Assembly: GCA_903932865.1 (NCBI GenBank)
Contig: CAIZHQ010000021.1
Location: 1 to 64,000 of the forward strand
Source: an uncultured Burkholderiales bacterium
Lineage (GTDB): Bacteria; Pseudomonadota; Gammaproteobacteria; Burkholderiales; Burkholderiaceae_C
Length of the DNA stretch: 64,000 bases
Direction: 5' to 3'
In this document: positions 36,601-45,311 of the stretch, one piece after another
Position numbering within the stretch: the first letter of the stretch is position 1
Layout: each line of letters opens with the position of its first letter
Position numbers and translations under genes: made by a program
Notes under the pieces: model-generated
What the model was told of the DNA's origin: nothing
The model's input: the letters and a program-made list of their open reading frames with translations, nothing else
Databases searched by the model: none

Positions 36601-37320
36601 ATGGACGAACCGATTCTGACAATGGAGGAAAGAGAGGCGATCAACAATGGTCGCTGGTTCTCCAGCCTTTCACCTTCACTTCGACACGACATACTTCGAT
36701 GCGCTTACGTCAAACGACACAAAGACGGCGACATGCTTGCTGCCCGGGGCGATCCGCCCGAGCAGTGGATCGCCTGCGCCAAAGGGGCAGTGCGCGTGAG
36801 CTCGACCTCGGTGTCAGGCAAGCAGATCACCTTGACCTACGTGGAGCCGGGCATCTGGTTTGGCGATGTGTCGATCTTCGACGGAGATCGGCGCACACAC
36901 GACTGTTATGCGCACGGCGACACCACCACCTTGAACGTGGCCAAGGCCGACTTCAAGAAAATCCTGACGCAGCACGTCGAGTTTTACGACGCCATGCTGC
37001 GCCTGCATGCGCGGCGCATTCGCCAGCTCTATGGCTTGGTGGAAGACCTCAACACCCTGCCCTTGCGAGCGCGTCTGGCCAAGCAACTCAACCATTTGCT
37101 GCGCAGCTATGGGGTGCCGAGTTTGTCGGACGCCAAGGCGATTCGCATCAGCTTGCAATTGGCCCAGGAAGAACTGGCTCAGTTGCTGGGCGCATCTCGT
37201 CAGCGGGTCAACCAAGAACTCAAGCAGATGGAACGCGAACAAATCATCCGCATCGAGCCGGGCGGCCTGGTGGTGCTGGACCGCGACGCGCTGTTGTTGA
37301 TCGTGAACGCGGACCACTGA
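36601..37320 (+). CDS. Crp/Fnr-family transcriptional regulator
   Basis: A 239-residue regulator. The N-terminal cyclic-nucleotide-type beta barrel spans about residues 35-140 (AARGDPPEQWIACAKGAVRV; ITLTYVEPGIWFGDVSIFDG). The C-terminal winged helix spans about 165-235, with LAQEELAQLLGASRQRVNQELKQME as recognition region. No cysteine cluster of Fnr type is seen, so it is not an iron-sulfur oxygen sensor by this criterion. AAAGGACAG precedes the ATG. It lies inside an acyl-CoA catabolism cluster and may control it. Confidence 0.9.
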   Translation: MDEPILTMEEREAINNGRWFSSLSPSLRHDILRCAYVKRHKDGDMLAARGDPPEQWIACAKGAVRVSSTSVSGKQITLTYVEPGIWFGDVSIFDGDRRTHDCYAHGDTTTLNVAKADFKKILTQHVEFYDAMLRLHARRIRQLYGLVEDLNTLPLRARLAKQLNHLLRSYGVPSLSDAKAIRISLQLAQEELAQLLGASRQRVNQELKQMEREQIIRIEPGGLVVLDRDALLLIVNADH

Positions 37321-37384
37321 CGCGTTTGAACTTGTCTCTCCCGTCGGCCGCTTGGTGCGGCCGGCCCACAGCCCGGGCTAACCC

Positions 37385-38470
37385 ATGAGTGCATTCGACC
37401 ATTTCGTGGGGACCCGGCCTGTCACGGGCACCCACGCCTTCGACATCCCTGCCTTGGAAGCCTGGCTCGGTGCCAGACTTACGGGCTTTGCAGGCCCCTT
37501 GAGCGTGGAAATGTTCAAAGGCGGCCAGTCCAACCCGACCTACAAACTCATCACCCCCTCGCGCCAATACGTGATGCGGGCCAAGCCCGGTCCCGTGGCC
37601 AAGTTGCTGCCTTCGGCCCACGCCATCGAGCGCGAATTTACGGTCATGAAAGGCCTGCATGGGACCGATGTGCCCGTAGCCCAAATGCATGTGCTGTGCG
37701 ACGATGAAGAGGTCATTGGGCGTGCGTTTTACGTCATGGAATTTGTGCAAGGTCGCGTGCTGTGGGACCAATCCTTGCCCGGCATGTCGCAGGCTGAGCG
37801 CGGCGCGATTTACGATGAAATGAACCGTGTGCTGGCCGCTCTGCACAAAGTGGACGTGGCCAAGCAAGGCCTGTCCAGTTACGGTAAACCGGGCAACTAC
37901 ATCGAGCGCCAAATTGGCCGCTGGAGCAAGCAATACGCCGCCTCCATCACCCAGCCCATCCCCGAGATGGACCAGCTGATCGAGTGGCTGCCGAAAAACA
38001 TCCCAGACAGCGCCAAAGACGAGTCCCTGGTCGGCATCGTGCACGGCGACTACCGCTTGGACAACCTGATGTTTCACCCCACCGAGGCGCGCGTGCTGGC
38101 CGTGCTCGATTGGGAACTGTCCACGCTGGGTCACCCACTGGCCGACTTCAGCTACCACTGCATGGCTTGGCACATCTCGCCCGGCACCTTCCGCGGCATT
38201 GGCGGACTGGACTTTGAAGCTTTGGGCATCCCGTCCGAGCAAGAATACATTCGCCGCTACTGCGAGCGCACGGGATTCACGACACCCGAAGTTTTGGCCA
38301 AAGATTGGAATTTTTATCTGGCCTACAACATGTTCCGAATTGCCGCGATTTTGCAAGGCATAGCCAAACGCGTCGAAGACGGCACAGCATCCAGCGAGCA
38401 AGCCAAAACCTCTGGTGCCGGTGCGCGCCCGATGGCCGAGTTGGCCTGGCAGTTCGCCTGCAAAGCCTGA
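37385..38470 (+). CDS. Phosphotransferase family protein (APH fold)
   Basis: A 361-residue aminoglycoside-phosphotransferase-like protein of the ACAD10/11 N-terminal type. The Brenner motif HGDYRLDNLMFHP holds the catalytic Asp and Asn, and VLAVLDWELSTLGHPLADFSYH the metal-binding Asp. ATP-site residues lie in the N-terminal part (FKGGQSNPTYKLI; YVMRAKPGP). In many bacteria this gene precedes an acyl-CoA dehydrogenase gene, as here, with 39 bases between. It may phosphorylate 4-hydroxyacyl-CoA; this is known for relatives and is inferred here. It is not evidence of aminoglycoside resistance. Confidence 0.88.
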   Translation: MSAFDHFVGTRPVTGTHAFDIPALEAWLGARLTGFAGPLSVEMFKGGQSNPTYKLITPSRQYVMRAKPGPVAKLLPSAHAIEREFTVMKGLHGTDVPVAQMHVLCDDEEVIGRAFYVMEFVQGRVLWDQSLPGMSQAERGAIYDEMNRVLAALHKVDVAKQGLSSYGKPGNYIERQIGRWSKQYAASITQPIPEMDQLIEWLPKNIPDSAKDESLVGIVHGDYRLDNLMFHPTEARVLAVLDWELSTLGHPLADFSYHCMAWHISPGTFRGIGGLDFEALGIPSEQEYIRRYCERTGFTTPEVLAKDWNFYLAYNMFRIAAILQGIAKRVEDGTASSEQAKTSGAGARPMAELAWQFACKA

Positions 38471-38509
38471 CCCCCCCTTTTTCGACCCATCACTTCAAGG
38501 AGATAGACC

Positions 38510-39769
38510 ATGGATTTTGAATACACCCCCAAGGTCAAGGACATGCAGGCCCGCTTGTTGGCCTTCATGGACCAGCACATTTACCCCAATGAGGCGAGGT
38601 TCTTCGAAGAGATTGCCGAAAACCGCGCCAAAGGCAACGCCTGGGTGCCCACCAAAATTGTCGAGGAACTCAAGCCCAAGGCGTTGGCCGCCGGTTTGTG
38701 GAACCTTTTTCTGCCCAAGTCGACACGCGCCCCACAAGGACTGTCCAATCTCGAATACGCCCCTCTGTGCGAGATCATGGGCCGCGTGCCCTTTGCGGCT
38801 GAAATCTTCAACTGCTCAGCGCCCGACACCGGCAACATGGAAACGCTGGAGCGCTATGCCAGCGAAAGCCTCAAAGACGAATGGCTGGAGCCTTTGTTGC
38901 GTGGTGAAATCCGCTCCGCTTTTTTGATGACCGAGCCCGATGTGGCCTCGTCCGATGCGACCAACATCGAATGTGAAATTCGCCGCGATGGCAACGAATA
39001 CGTGATCAATGGCCGCAAGTGGTGGTCGTCCGGCGCGGGCGACCCACGCTGCGCGGTCTACATCGTCATGGGCAAGACCAACCCCGATGCCGGTCGCCAT
39101 GAACAACAATCCATGATCGTGGTGCCCGCCAATACACCCGGCATCACCGTGGTGCGTGCCCTGTCGGTCTTTGGTTACGACGATGCGCCGCATGGCCACA
39201 TGGAAGTCGTGCTCAAGAACGTGCGTGTGCCAGCCGAAAACATTTTGCTGGGCGAAGGCCGTGGCTTTGAAATCGCACAAGGCCGCTTGGGCCCTGGCCG
39301 CATCCACCACTGCATGCGCACCATCGGCATCGCCGAACGCGCCCTCGAGTTGATGTGCAAGCGCCTGAACGAACGCGTGGCCTTTGGCCGCGAAGTGGCC
39401 CGCCAGACCGTGTGGCAAGAGCGCATTGCCGAATCGCGCTGCATGATCGAGCAAGCCCGCTTGCTGACCCTCAAAGCCGCGCACATGATGGACACCGTGG
39501 GCAACAAAGTCGCCAAGGCCGAGATCGCCATGATCAAGATCGTGGCCCCCAACATGGCCTGCCAGATCATCGACTGGGCCATTCAGGCACACGGCGGTGG
39601 CGGCGTGTCGCAAGACTTCCCGCTGGCCTATGCCTACGCCCACCAGCGCACCTTGCGCTTAGCGGATGGTCCGGACGAAGTACACCGCAACTCGCTGGCC
39701 AAACTGGAGCTGGCCAAGCAGTTGGCTTTGCCGGGCGACGTCCGCATGCCCGTCACGCGCGGCAGTTGA
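38510..39769 (+). CDS. Acyl-CoA dehydrogenase family protein
   Basis: FAD-dependent alpha,beta-dehydrogenation of acyl-CoA, 419 residues. Family features: [18 protein letters not shown] (FAD-binding loop), [29 protein letters not shown] (C-terminal FAD contacts and substrate side) and [17 protein letters not shown]. It resembles the long-chain/ACAD11-type branch rather than short-chain enzymes. AAGGAGATAGACC is the ribosome site. Pairing with the phosphotransferase is common and suggests processing of 4-hydroxy fatty acids. Confidence 0.93.
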   Translation: MDFEYTPKVKDMQARLLAFMDQHIYPNEARFFEEIAENRAKGNAWVPTKIVEELKPKALAAGLWNLFLPKSTRAPQGLSNLEYAPLCEIMGRVPFAAEIFNCSAPDTGNMETLERYASESLKDEWLEPLLRGEIRSAFLMTEPDVASSDATNIECEIRRDGNEYVINGRKWWSSGAGDPRCAVYIVMGKTNPDAGRHEQQSMIVVPANTPGITVVRALSVFGYDDAPHGHMEVVLKNVRVPAENILLGEGRGFEIAQGRLGPGRIHHCMRTIGIAERALELMCKRLNERVAFGREVARQTVWQERIAESRCMIEQARLLTLKAAHMMDTVGNKVAKAEIAMIKIVAPNMACQIIDWAIQAHGGGGVSQDFPLAYAYAHQRTLRLADGPDEVHRNSLAKLELAKQLALPGDVRMPVTRGS

Positions 39770-39772
39770 TCC

Positions 39773-39803
39773 CCTGACCCGGTCAGGCCCGCAGCCAGCG
39801 GGC
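39773..39803. terminator. Adjacent hairpins between convergent genes
   Basis: CCTGAC-CCG-GTCAGG (39773-39787) is directly followed by GCCCGC-AGCCA-GCGGGC (39787-39803, sharing one G). They lie between the acyl-CoA dehydrogenase stop and the hslO stop. No T-run follows on either side, so their role as terminators is only likely from position. Confidence 0.4.
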
Positions 39804-39871
39804 GCTGCCGGGCTGGTCACTCTGGGCGCCCACCGCCTGGCGCAGGAGCATGCCCCACCGGTGCTCAGTGC

Positions 39872-40858
39872 TCAGTGCACAGAACCAGCGGGCAAATCGG
39901 GCGGCAAGCCGGTGAACAAGGCAGCTGCGTCCACCGGGTCAAAGCGGTATTGCGCACCGCAAAAGTCGCAGCCCACTTCGACTTGGCCCTGCTCGGCAAT
40001 GATGCCTTCCACCTCTTCGGTGCCCAGGCTGCGGATCATGTTGCCCACGCGTTCGCGGTTGCAGCGGCAGGCAAAGCGCGGGCCCGTCTCGCCGATGAAC
40101 GGCTCAAAACGCGCCAGCGGTTCCTCCCAATACAAGCGGTGCAGGATGGTTTCGGCATCCAGCCCCAGCAGCTCTTCGCGCTTGAGGCTTTTGGTCAGGA
40201 TCGCGATGCGGCTGAAGTCTTCGCTTTGACCCAGCACCGACTCGCGCATCAACGAATCCACTTGGCCTGCCAGATTGCCCTCGCCTTCGATGGGCAAACG
40301 CTGAATCAACAAGCCCGCCGCCACCTTGTCGTCGGCCGCCAGCACCAGCACGGTGTCCAGCTGTTCGGACTGCAGCATGTAATGCTCCAGCACCTCGCTG
40401 ATGTTTTCCAGTTTTTCACCCCGGTTGCCAAACAAAGGCACCACGCCTTGGTAAGGCTGCTGACCCGGCAAACGGTCCTGCGGATCGAGTGTGATGGCAC
40501 AACGCCCTTCGTTGTTCACGTTCACCATCTGGCTCAGCGTCGCGTCGTCGGCCACCTCACCCACCTGGGTGCAGGTGGCGCGCAGGCTCAAATCCGGTTG
40601 CACCTCGACCACGCCCAGCTTGACCGGGCCATCGCCAAAAATTTGCAACACCAAAGCGCCATTGAACTTGATGTTGCCCTGCATCAGCACGCCCGCCGCC
40701 GCCATCTCGCCCAGCAACTGGCGCACGGGCGCAGGGTAAGCGCCAGTCTCGGAGTTGGCAGCGCGGCGCGCCAGAATGTCTTGCCAGGCATCGGTCAGAC
40801 GCACCAGCATGCCGCGCACCGGCAGGCCTTCGAAAATGAATTTATGGAGTTCGGACAA
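39872..40858 (-). CDS. hslO: Hsp33 redox-regulated chaperonin
   Basis: Holdase chaperone activated by oxidative unfolding. The C-terminal zinc centre has FACRCN followed by VGCDFCGAQYRF, giving the four cysteines of the CxC and CxxC pair. The rest has the Hsp33 domain (YMLQSEQLDTVLVLA). The start codon is TTG (complement of 40856-40858), giving MSELHKFIFEG. Length is 328, slightly long. It is followed on the same strand by the carbonic-anhydrase-like gene upstream in position 40925. Confidence 0.93.
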   Translation of the reverse strand: MSELHKFIFEGLPVRGMLVRLTDAWQDILARRAANSETGAYPAPVRQLLGEMAAAGVLMQGNIKFNGALVLQIFGDGPVKLGVVEVQPDLSLRATCTQVGEVADDATLSQMVNVNNEGRCAITLDPQDRLPGQQPYQGVVPLFGNRGEKLENISEVLEHYMLQSEQLDTVLVLAADDKVAAGLLIQRLPIEGEGNLAGQVDSLMRESVLGQSEDFSRIAILTKSLKREELLGLDAETILHRLYWEEPLARFEPFIGETGPRFACRCNRERVGNMIRSLGTEEVEGIIAEQGQVEVGCDFCGAQYRFDPVDAAALFTGLPPDLPAGSVH

Positions 40859-40924
40859 AGTGCAATCAACAGCCCCGTGGGGCCGATCCTCAAAAGTTAA
40901 AAAGCGTTGGGTCTGGCCAAAAAA

Positions 40925-41449
40925 TCAGCTGATTTTTTTCAGGCCGGCCTTGAAGCGGCGGGCATTTTCCACATAGTGGCGGGCGCTTTGGCGCAAGCCT
41001 TCTATTTGCTCGGGGCTGAGTTCACGCACCACCTTGGCGGGCGTGCCCATGATCATCGAGCCATCAGGGAACTCCTTGCCCTCGGTCACCAAAGAGCCCG
41101 CGCCCACCAGGCAATTCTTGCCAATCTTCGCACCGTTGAGCACCACCGCGCCGATGCCGATCAGCGACTCGTCGCCAATCGTGCAGCCGTGCAGCATGAC
41201 CATATGGCCCACCGTGACGTGCTTGCCCACCTTGATCGGTTTGCCGTGGTCGGCATGCATCACGCTGCCATCCTGGATGTTGCTGCCCTCGCCGATCTCA
41301 ATCGTCTCGGTGTCGCCCCGCACCGTCACGCCAAACCAAACACTGGCATCGGCCGCGATCTTGACCGCGCCCATGACCTGCGCGTTGTCGGCCACCCAGG
41401 CGGTCTCGGCGAGTTCGGGGGTTTGATCATCCAGTTGGTAAATGGCCAT
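40925..41449 (-). CDS. Gamma-carbonic-anhydrase-like hexapeptide protein
   Basis: A 174-residue left-handed beta-helix protein of the YrdA/PaaY type. Hexapeptide repeats run from [16 protein letters not shown] to [21 protein letters not shown]. His residues in [20 protein letters not shown] fit the metal site of gamma-carbonic anhydrases. Actual activity is not certain, since many members are inactive. It is divergent from the DUF455 gene; a perfect palindrome lies in the shared promoter region. Confidence 0.88.
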   Translation of the reverse strand: MAIYQLDDQTPELAETAWVADNAQVMGAVKIAADASVWFGVTVRGDTETIEIGEGSNIQDGSVMHADHGKPIKVGKHVTVGHMVMLHGCTIGDESLIGIGAVVLNGAKIGKNCLVGAGSLVTEGKEFPDGSMIMGTPAKVVRELSPEQIEGLRQSARHYVENARRFKAGLKKIS

Positions 41450-41482
41450 GGCGGTCTCCTGTCGGTTAGGTCTTCTTGAAAA

Positions 41483-41496
41483 CCTACAATTGTAGG
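41483..41496. promoter_or_regulatory. Perfect 14-bp palindrome in a divergent promoter region
   Basis: CCTACAATTGTAGG is a perfect dyad between divergent genes, 34 bases from the carbonic-anhydrase-like ATG and 40 bases from the DUF455 ATG. Its position suits an operator controlling one or both genes. No known regulator motif was identified. Confidence 0.5.
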
Positions 41497-41535
41497 GATG
41501 CCCACACCCCGCCGTGGGCGCTGCCAGCGATCACC

Positions 41536-42312
41536 ATGCACACCCTGCGCTCCGCCGCCCTGCGCCCTTGGACGCAAACCGACCCGAACCTCAAGGCCCA
41601 GGCCACGTTGGCACTGGACCTGAGCCTGCCCGTGGGCGCGGACGACACCCTGCAAGCCCCCAGCTCAGGCCCCGGCCGGTCAGACCGTCCCGCACTGGTG
41701 CCGCACACCCAGCTCAAAGCCAAATCCATGGCCACGTCCGAGGGCCGGGCCATGCTGGTGCACTCGGTTGCGCACATCGAGCTCAACGCCATCGACCTGG
41801 CGCTCGACGTGGTCTGGCGCTTTGCGGGCATGCCCGAAGCTTTTTACACCGACTGGGTGCGCATTGCCCAAGAAGAAGCCAAACACTTCTGTCTGCTGCG
41901 CCAGCACTTGCTGGACATGGGGTTTGACTATGGTGATTTTCCAGCCCACAACACGCTGTGGGACATGGCCGAGCGCACCCAGGCCGACATCCTGGCGCGC
42001 ATCGGCATCGTGCCGCGCACCATGGAAGCGCGGGGCCTCGACGCCTCGCCCGGTGTCAAAAACAAGCTGGTCAGCGTGGGCGACCACCGGGCGGGTGAGA
42101 TCCTGGACATCATCTTGCAAGACGAAATCGGCCACGTGGCCGCAGGCAACCGCTGGTACCGTTACCTGTGCGACAAGCGCGGCTTGGATCCGGTGCACAC
42201 CTACGCCGAGCTGATCGCGCAATACGACGCCCCCAAACTGCGCCCGCCCTTCAACATGGCGGCGCGGCGGTTGGCTGGATTTGAAGAGGCGGAATTGGAC
42301 GCCCTGCGCTAA
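41536..42312 (+). CDS. Ferritin-like DUF455 family protein
   Basis: A 258-residue protein (start ATG 41536) with a four-helix di-iron-like core: HSVAHIELNAIDLALDVVWRF carries one Glu and His, EEAKHFCLLRQHLLDMG a second, and DHRAGEILDIILQDEIGHVA a third and fourth. The pattern E...EXXH suggests a bound di-metal centre. Function is unassigned; relatives have been linked to tRNA or oxidase roles without firm proof. It is convergent with xerD, overlapping by four bases at the stops. Confidence 0.82.
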   Translation: MHTLRSAALRPWTQTDPNLKAQATLALDLSLPVGADDTLQAPSSGPGRSDRPALVPHTQLKAKSMATSEGRAMLVHSVAHIELNAIDLALDVVWRFAGMPEAFYTDWVRIAQEEAKHFCLLRQHLLDMGFDYGDFPAHNTLWDMAERTQADILARIGIVPRTMEARGLDASPGVKNKLVSVGDHRAGEILDIILQDEIGHVAAGNRWYRYLCDKRGLDPVHTYAELIAQYDAPKLRPPFNMAARRLAGFEEAELDALR

Positions 42313-43217
42313 CCGCGCGGGTGGTGTTGCGTGTGCAGCGCCTTGAGCCGCTCGCGTGCCACATGGGTGTAAATGGTGGTGGTCGAGATGTCGGCGTGGC
42401 CCAGCAGCATCTGCACGGCGCGCAAGTCGGCCCCATGGTTGAGCAAATGCGTGGCGAAAGCATGGCGCAAGGTGTGCGGAGACAGGGGCGCGGTGATGCC
42501 CGCTTCGATGGCGTAACGCTTGACCAAACTCCAGAACATGACGCGTGACATGGCTGTGCCGGGTGTGCTGCCGCTGGTGGTGACAAACAGGTCTTCGGTT
42601 TGCCGCTTGCCCAACATGGCCGGTCTGGCCTGAGCCAAGTAGCGCTGCAACCATTCACGCGCCTCTTCGCCAAAAGGCACCAGGCGTTCTTTGCTGCCCT
42701 TGCCCATGATGCGCAGCACCCCCTCGTTGAGCGAGACATGCAGGGTTTTCAGACTCACCAGCTCGCTGACACGCAAGCCACTGGCGTACATCAGCTCCAG
42801 CATGGCGCGGTCACGCAGGCCAAGATGTGTGGCCACGTCGGGTGCAGACAACAACGCATCGACCTGCGCCTCGCCCAAAGTTTTGGGCACGCGCAAGGCC
42901 TGTTTGGCGGCCAGCATCCGCAAGGTGGGATCGGATTGAACCAGGCGTTCACGCAGCGCCCAGCGAAAAAAACGCTTGAACACGGTGAGCCTGCGGTTGG
43001 CCGATGTCGCCTTGGTTTGGCCATGGCGATCGGCAAAGTAAGCCTGCAGGTGGTGTTCTTCGGTCGCCACCAGCGCCAGCCTGTGCGTCACAAACAGCCA
43101 AGTGGCGAAGAGGGACAGATCGAGACGGTAAGCCGACAAGGTATTGGCGGACAGTCCGTCCTCCAGCCAGAGGGCCTCGGCAAATCGGTCGATGGCGCTC
43201 TGGCTGGCCTCGTGCAT
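42309..43217 (-). CDS. xerD: Tyrosine recombinase XerD
   Basis: Resolves chromosome dimers at dif with XerC. The N-terminal SAM-like domain begins FAEALWLEDGLSANTLSAYR. The catalytic residues fit the integrase family: Arg in YASGLRVSEL, HTLRHAFATH with His and Arg, LLGHADISTTTIYTH with His and the nucleophile Tyr. Length 302 is typical. XerC is not adjacent. The context is housekeeping, so this is not an integron or phage integrase. Confidence 0.95.
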   Translation of the reverse strand: MHEASQSAIDRFAEALWLEDGLSANTLSAYRLDLSLFATWLFVTHRLALVATEEHHLQAYFADRHGQTKATSANRRLTVFKRFFRWALRERLVQSDPTLRMLAAKQALRVPKTLGEAQVDALLSAPDVATHLGLRDRAMLELMYASGLRVSELVSLKTLHVSLNEGVLRIMGKGSKERLVPFGEEAREWLQRYLAQARPAMLGKRQTEDLFVTTSGSTPGTAMSRVMFWSLVKRYAIEAGITAPLSPHTLRHAFATHLLNHGADLRAVQMLLGHADISTTTIYTHVARERLKALHTQHHPRG

Positions 43218-43226
43218 GGACTGGAA

Positions 43227-44201
43227 TCAGTCCAGCTTGAGTTTTTGTTGGTCCACGACTTTCTTGTAGACCTCGAACTCGGCCTTGATCTGGGCCGTGA
43301 ACTCTTCAGGCGTGTTGGCCACCACCAAAGAGCCTGTGTCGTTGATGCGCTTGGTCACGCCCGGCTCTTGCAGGGCCTTTTTCACGCCCGCGCTGATCTT
43401 GTCGACCACCTCTTTGGGCAAGTTCTTGGGGCCCAGGATGCCGTAGTAAGCCATGCGGTTGACGGGCTCTAAGCCGATTTCCTTGAAGGTGGGCACATTG
43501 GGAAGCTGCGAAAGGCGCTGAGGCGCGGCCACCACGATGGGCACCAATCGGCCCGATTGGATGAAGGGCAGGGCCGAGGGCAGGTTGTCAAAAATGATCG
43601 GCACCTGACCGGCCACGGTGTCGTTGAGGGCCGGGCCTGCGCCCCGGTAAGGGATGTGGGTGATGAACACACCCGCCAGGCTCTTCCACAACTCGGTCTG
43701 CAGGTGGCCGATGCCGCCCGTGCCCGAGGAGGCGTAGGAGTATTTACCGGGGTTCTTCTTCAACTCGGCCACAAAACCCGCGTAGTCCTTGGCCGGAAAG
43801 CTGGGGTGCACCGCGATCACATTGGGTGTGGCCGCAATGTTGATGATGGGCGTGAAGTCGGTCAGGACGTTGTACGGAATCTTGGGGTTGATGGCCGGGT
43901 TGGCAGCCGTGGTCGACACGGTGGCCATGCCCAGGTTGTAGCCATCGGGCGCAGCGCGTACGGTTTCGGTCGCGCCCACCACGCCACCACCACCGGCCTT
44001 GTTCTCAACGATCACGCTTTGGCCCAGGGCTTTGCCCAGCGGCTCAGCGATGACGCGGGCCACGATGTCGGTCGTGCCACCGGGCGCAAACGGCACCTGC
44101 AACCGAATGGTTTTGGTGGGATAGGACTGGGCCCACACCGATCCGCTGGCCAATACGGTGACGGCCAAACCGGCTGCAGAAAACAAACTACGTCGCTTCA
44201 T
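43227..44201 (-). CDS. Bug/TctC-family tricarboxylate-type solute-binding protein
   Basis: Periplasmic solute-binding protein of tripartite tricarboxylate transporters. It starts [20 protein letters not shown] with cleavage after VWAQ, and AAAGGAG is the ribosome site. The mature part has the Bug hallmark [29 protein letters not shown] and [18 protein letters not shown]. Its partner permease genes (tctA/tctB) are not adjacent, which is common for the many orphan Bug proteins of Burkholderiales. Ligand unknown. Upstream frame to 45269 is an antisense artefact of the AEC gene. Confidence 0.93.
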   Translation of the reverse strand: MKRRSLFSAAGLAVTVLASGSVWAQSYPTKTIRLQVPFAPGGTTDIVARVIAEPLGKALGQSVIVENKAGGGGVVGATETVRAAPDGYNLGMATVSTTAANPAINPKIPYNVLTDFTPIINIAATPNVIAVHPSFPAKDYAGFVAELKKNPGKYSYASSGTGGIGHLQTELWKSLAGVFITHIPYRGAGPALNDTVAGQVPIIFDNLPSALPFIQSGRLVPIVVAAPQRLSQLPNVPTFKEIGLEPVNRMAYYGILGPKNLPKEVVDKISAGVKKALQEPGVTKRINDTGSLVVANTPEEFTAQIKAEFEVYKKVVDQQKLKLD

Positions 44202-44354
44202 TTGATAAAACTCCTTTAAAGATCGCACATGATAGGCAAAAAATGGGGCCCGGCGTGAGGGGGGAAACCCACAAAGCCCTGACACCGCGCAAGGGGGCAT
44301 TGCGGGTGAGAGCCACACCTGAAGAACACTCACACACTCGGTTATCCTAGCCCA
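44202..44354. other. Divergent region between Bug gene and AEC transporter gene
   Basis: A 153-base divergent region. TATCCT (44343-44348) is a -10-like element seven bases before the GTG of the AEC gene, so that transcript may be leaderless. No dyad was recognised. Confidence 0.35.
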
Positions 44355-45263
44355 GTGAATTTTGCCCAACTCCTCTTTCCTGATTTTTCCCTGATCCTGT
44401 GCGGCTATCTGATCTGCCGCTTCACGGCCCTGAACCGCCCGGTCTGGCAACAGGTGGAGAGCCTGGTGTATTTCTTTCTGTTCCCGGTGCTGCTGTTTCA
44501 CTCCATCGTGAAAAGCCCGCTGGACTTGTCGGCTGCCTCCAGCCTGATCGGCGCGGGCCTGAGTCTGGCGCTGGGGGCCATTGCTCTGACCTACAGCCTG
44601 CCCTACTGGCCTGTGCTGGGCCGCTACCTGGACCGGCGCGACCACGCGGCGGCGGCGCAGGTGGGCTTTCGTTTCAACTCGTTCATTGGCCTGGCGCTGG
44701 CCGAACGCCTGGCCGGGCCCGAAGGCTTGCTGATGATTGCGGTTCTGATTGGTTTTTGCGTGCCCCTGTTCAACATTGGCGCGATCTGGCCCATGGCCCG
44801 ACAAGCCCAAACCGGCTTTTTGCACGAAATGTTGCGCAACCCCCTCATCATCGCCACCGTTTCGGGTCTGGTGGCAAACTTGCTGGGCTTTCGCATGCCC
44901 GATGTGCTGGAGCCCAGCGTCAGCCGCATTGGTGCAGCCTCTTTGGCGCTGGGTTTGATGGCGGCCGGCGCTGGCATGCAACTGGGCAGCTTGCGCCAAG
45001 GCAAACTGCTGAGTACGGCTGTGCTGCTGGTCAAACACGTGGTGATGCCCCTGATGGCGCTGGGCCTGTCGCGGCTGTTTGGCCTGAACCCCACCCAAAC
45101 CACCATCTTGCTGGCTTTTTCGGCGCTGCCCACCGCCTCCACCTGCTATGTCCTGGCCGCCCGCATGGGCTACAACGGACCTTATGTGGCGGGCCTGGTG
45201 ACACTGTCCACTTTGGCCGGCATGCTGAGTTTGCCGTTTGCATTGGGTGTGCTGCGCAGCTGA
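44355..45263 (+). CDS. AEC-family permease
   Basis: Auxin-efflux-carrier family transporter of 302 residues with about 8-10 hydrophobic segments, for example [46 protein letters not shown] and [16 protein letters not shown]. The family core [20 protein letters not shown] and [15 protein letters not shown] turn are seen. It would export or import a small organic acid; the substrate is not known. Start is GTG 44355 (no ribosome site visible). It is convergent with queG. Confidence 0.88.
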   Translation: MNFAQLLFPDFSLILCGYLICRFTALNRPVWQQVESLVYFFLFPVLLFHSIVKSPLDLSAASSLIGAGLSLALGAIALTYSLPYWPVLGRYLDRRDHAAAAQVGFRFNSFIGLALAERLAGPEGLLMIAVLIGFCVPLFNIGAIWPMARQAQTGFLHEMLRNPLIIATVSGLVANLLGFRMPDVLEPSVSRIGAASLALGLMAAGAGMQLGSLRQGKLLSTAVLLVKHVVMPLMALGLSRLFGLNPTQTTILLAFSALPTASTCYVLAARMGYNGPYVAGLVTLSTLAGMLSLPFALGVLRS

Positions 45264-45311
45264 ACGCAAGTGGCACCAACAGCCAAGGGTTTTCTTTGCA
45301 GGTCACGCCCT

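Noticed and set aside
37385..38470. Aminoglycoside resistance gene
   Set aside because: The fold is shared, but the gene pairs with an acyl-CoA dehydrogenase and fits the ACAD10/11 kinase branch.
42309..43217. Phage or integron integrase
   Set aside because: Length and motifs fit XerD, and no attachment sites, cassette genes or phage genes are near.
43227..45269. 680-residue reading of the Bug protein
   Set aside because: Only the part from 44201 has a signal peptide and ribosome site; the rest is antisense to the AEC permease gene.
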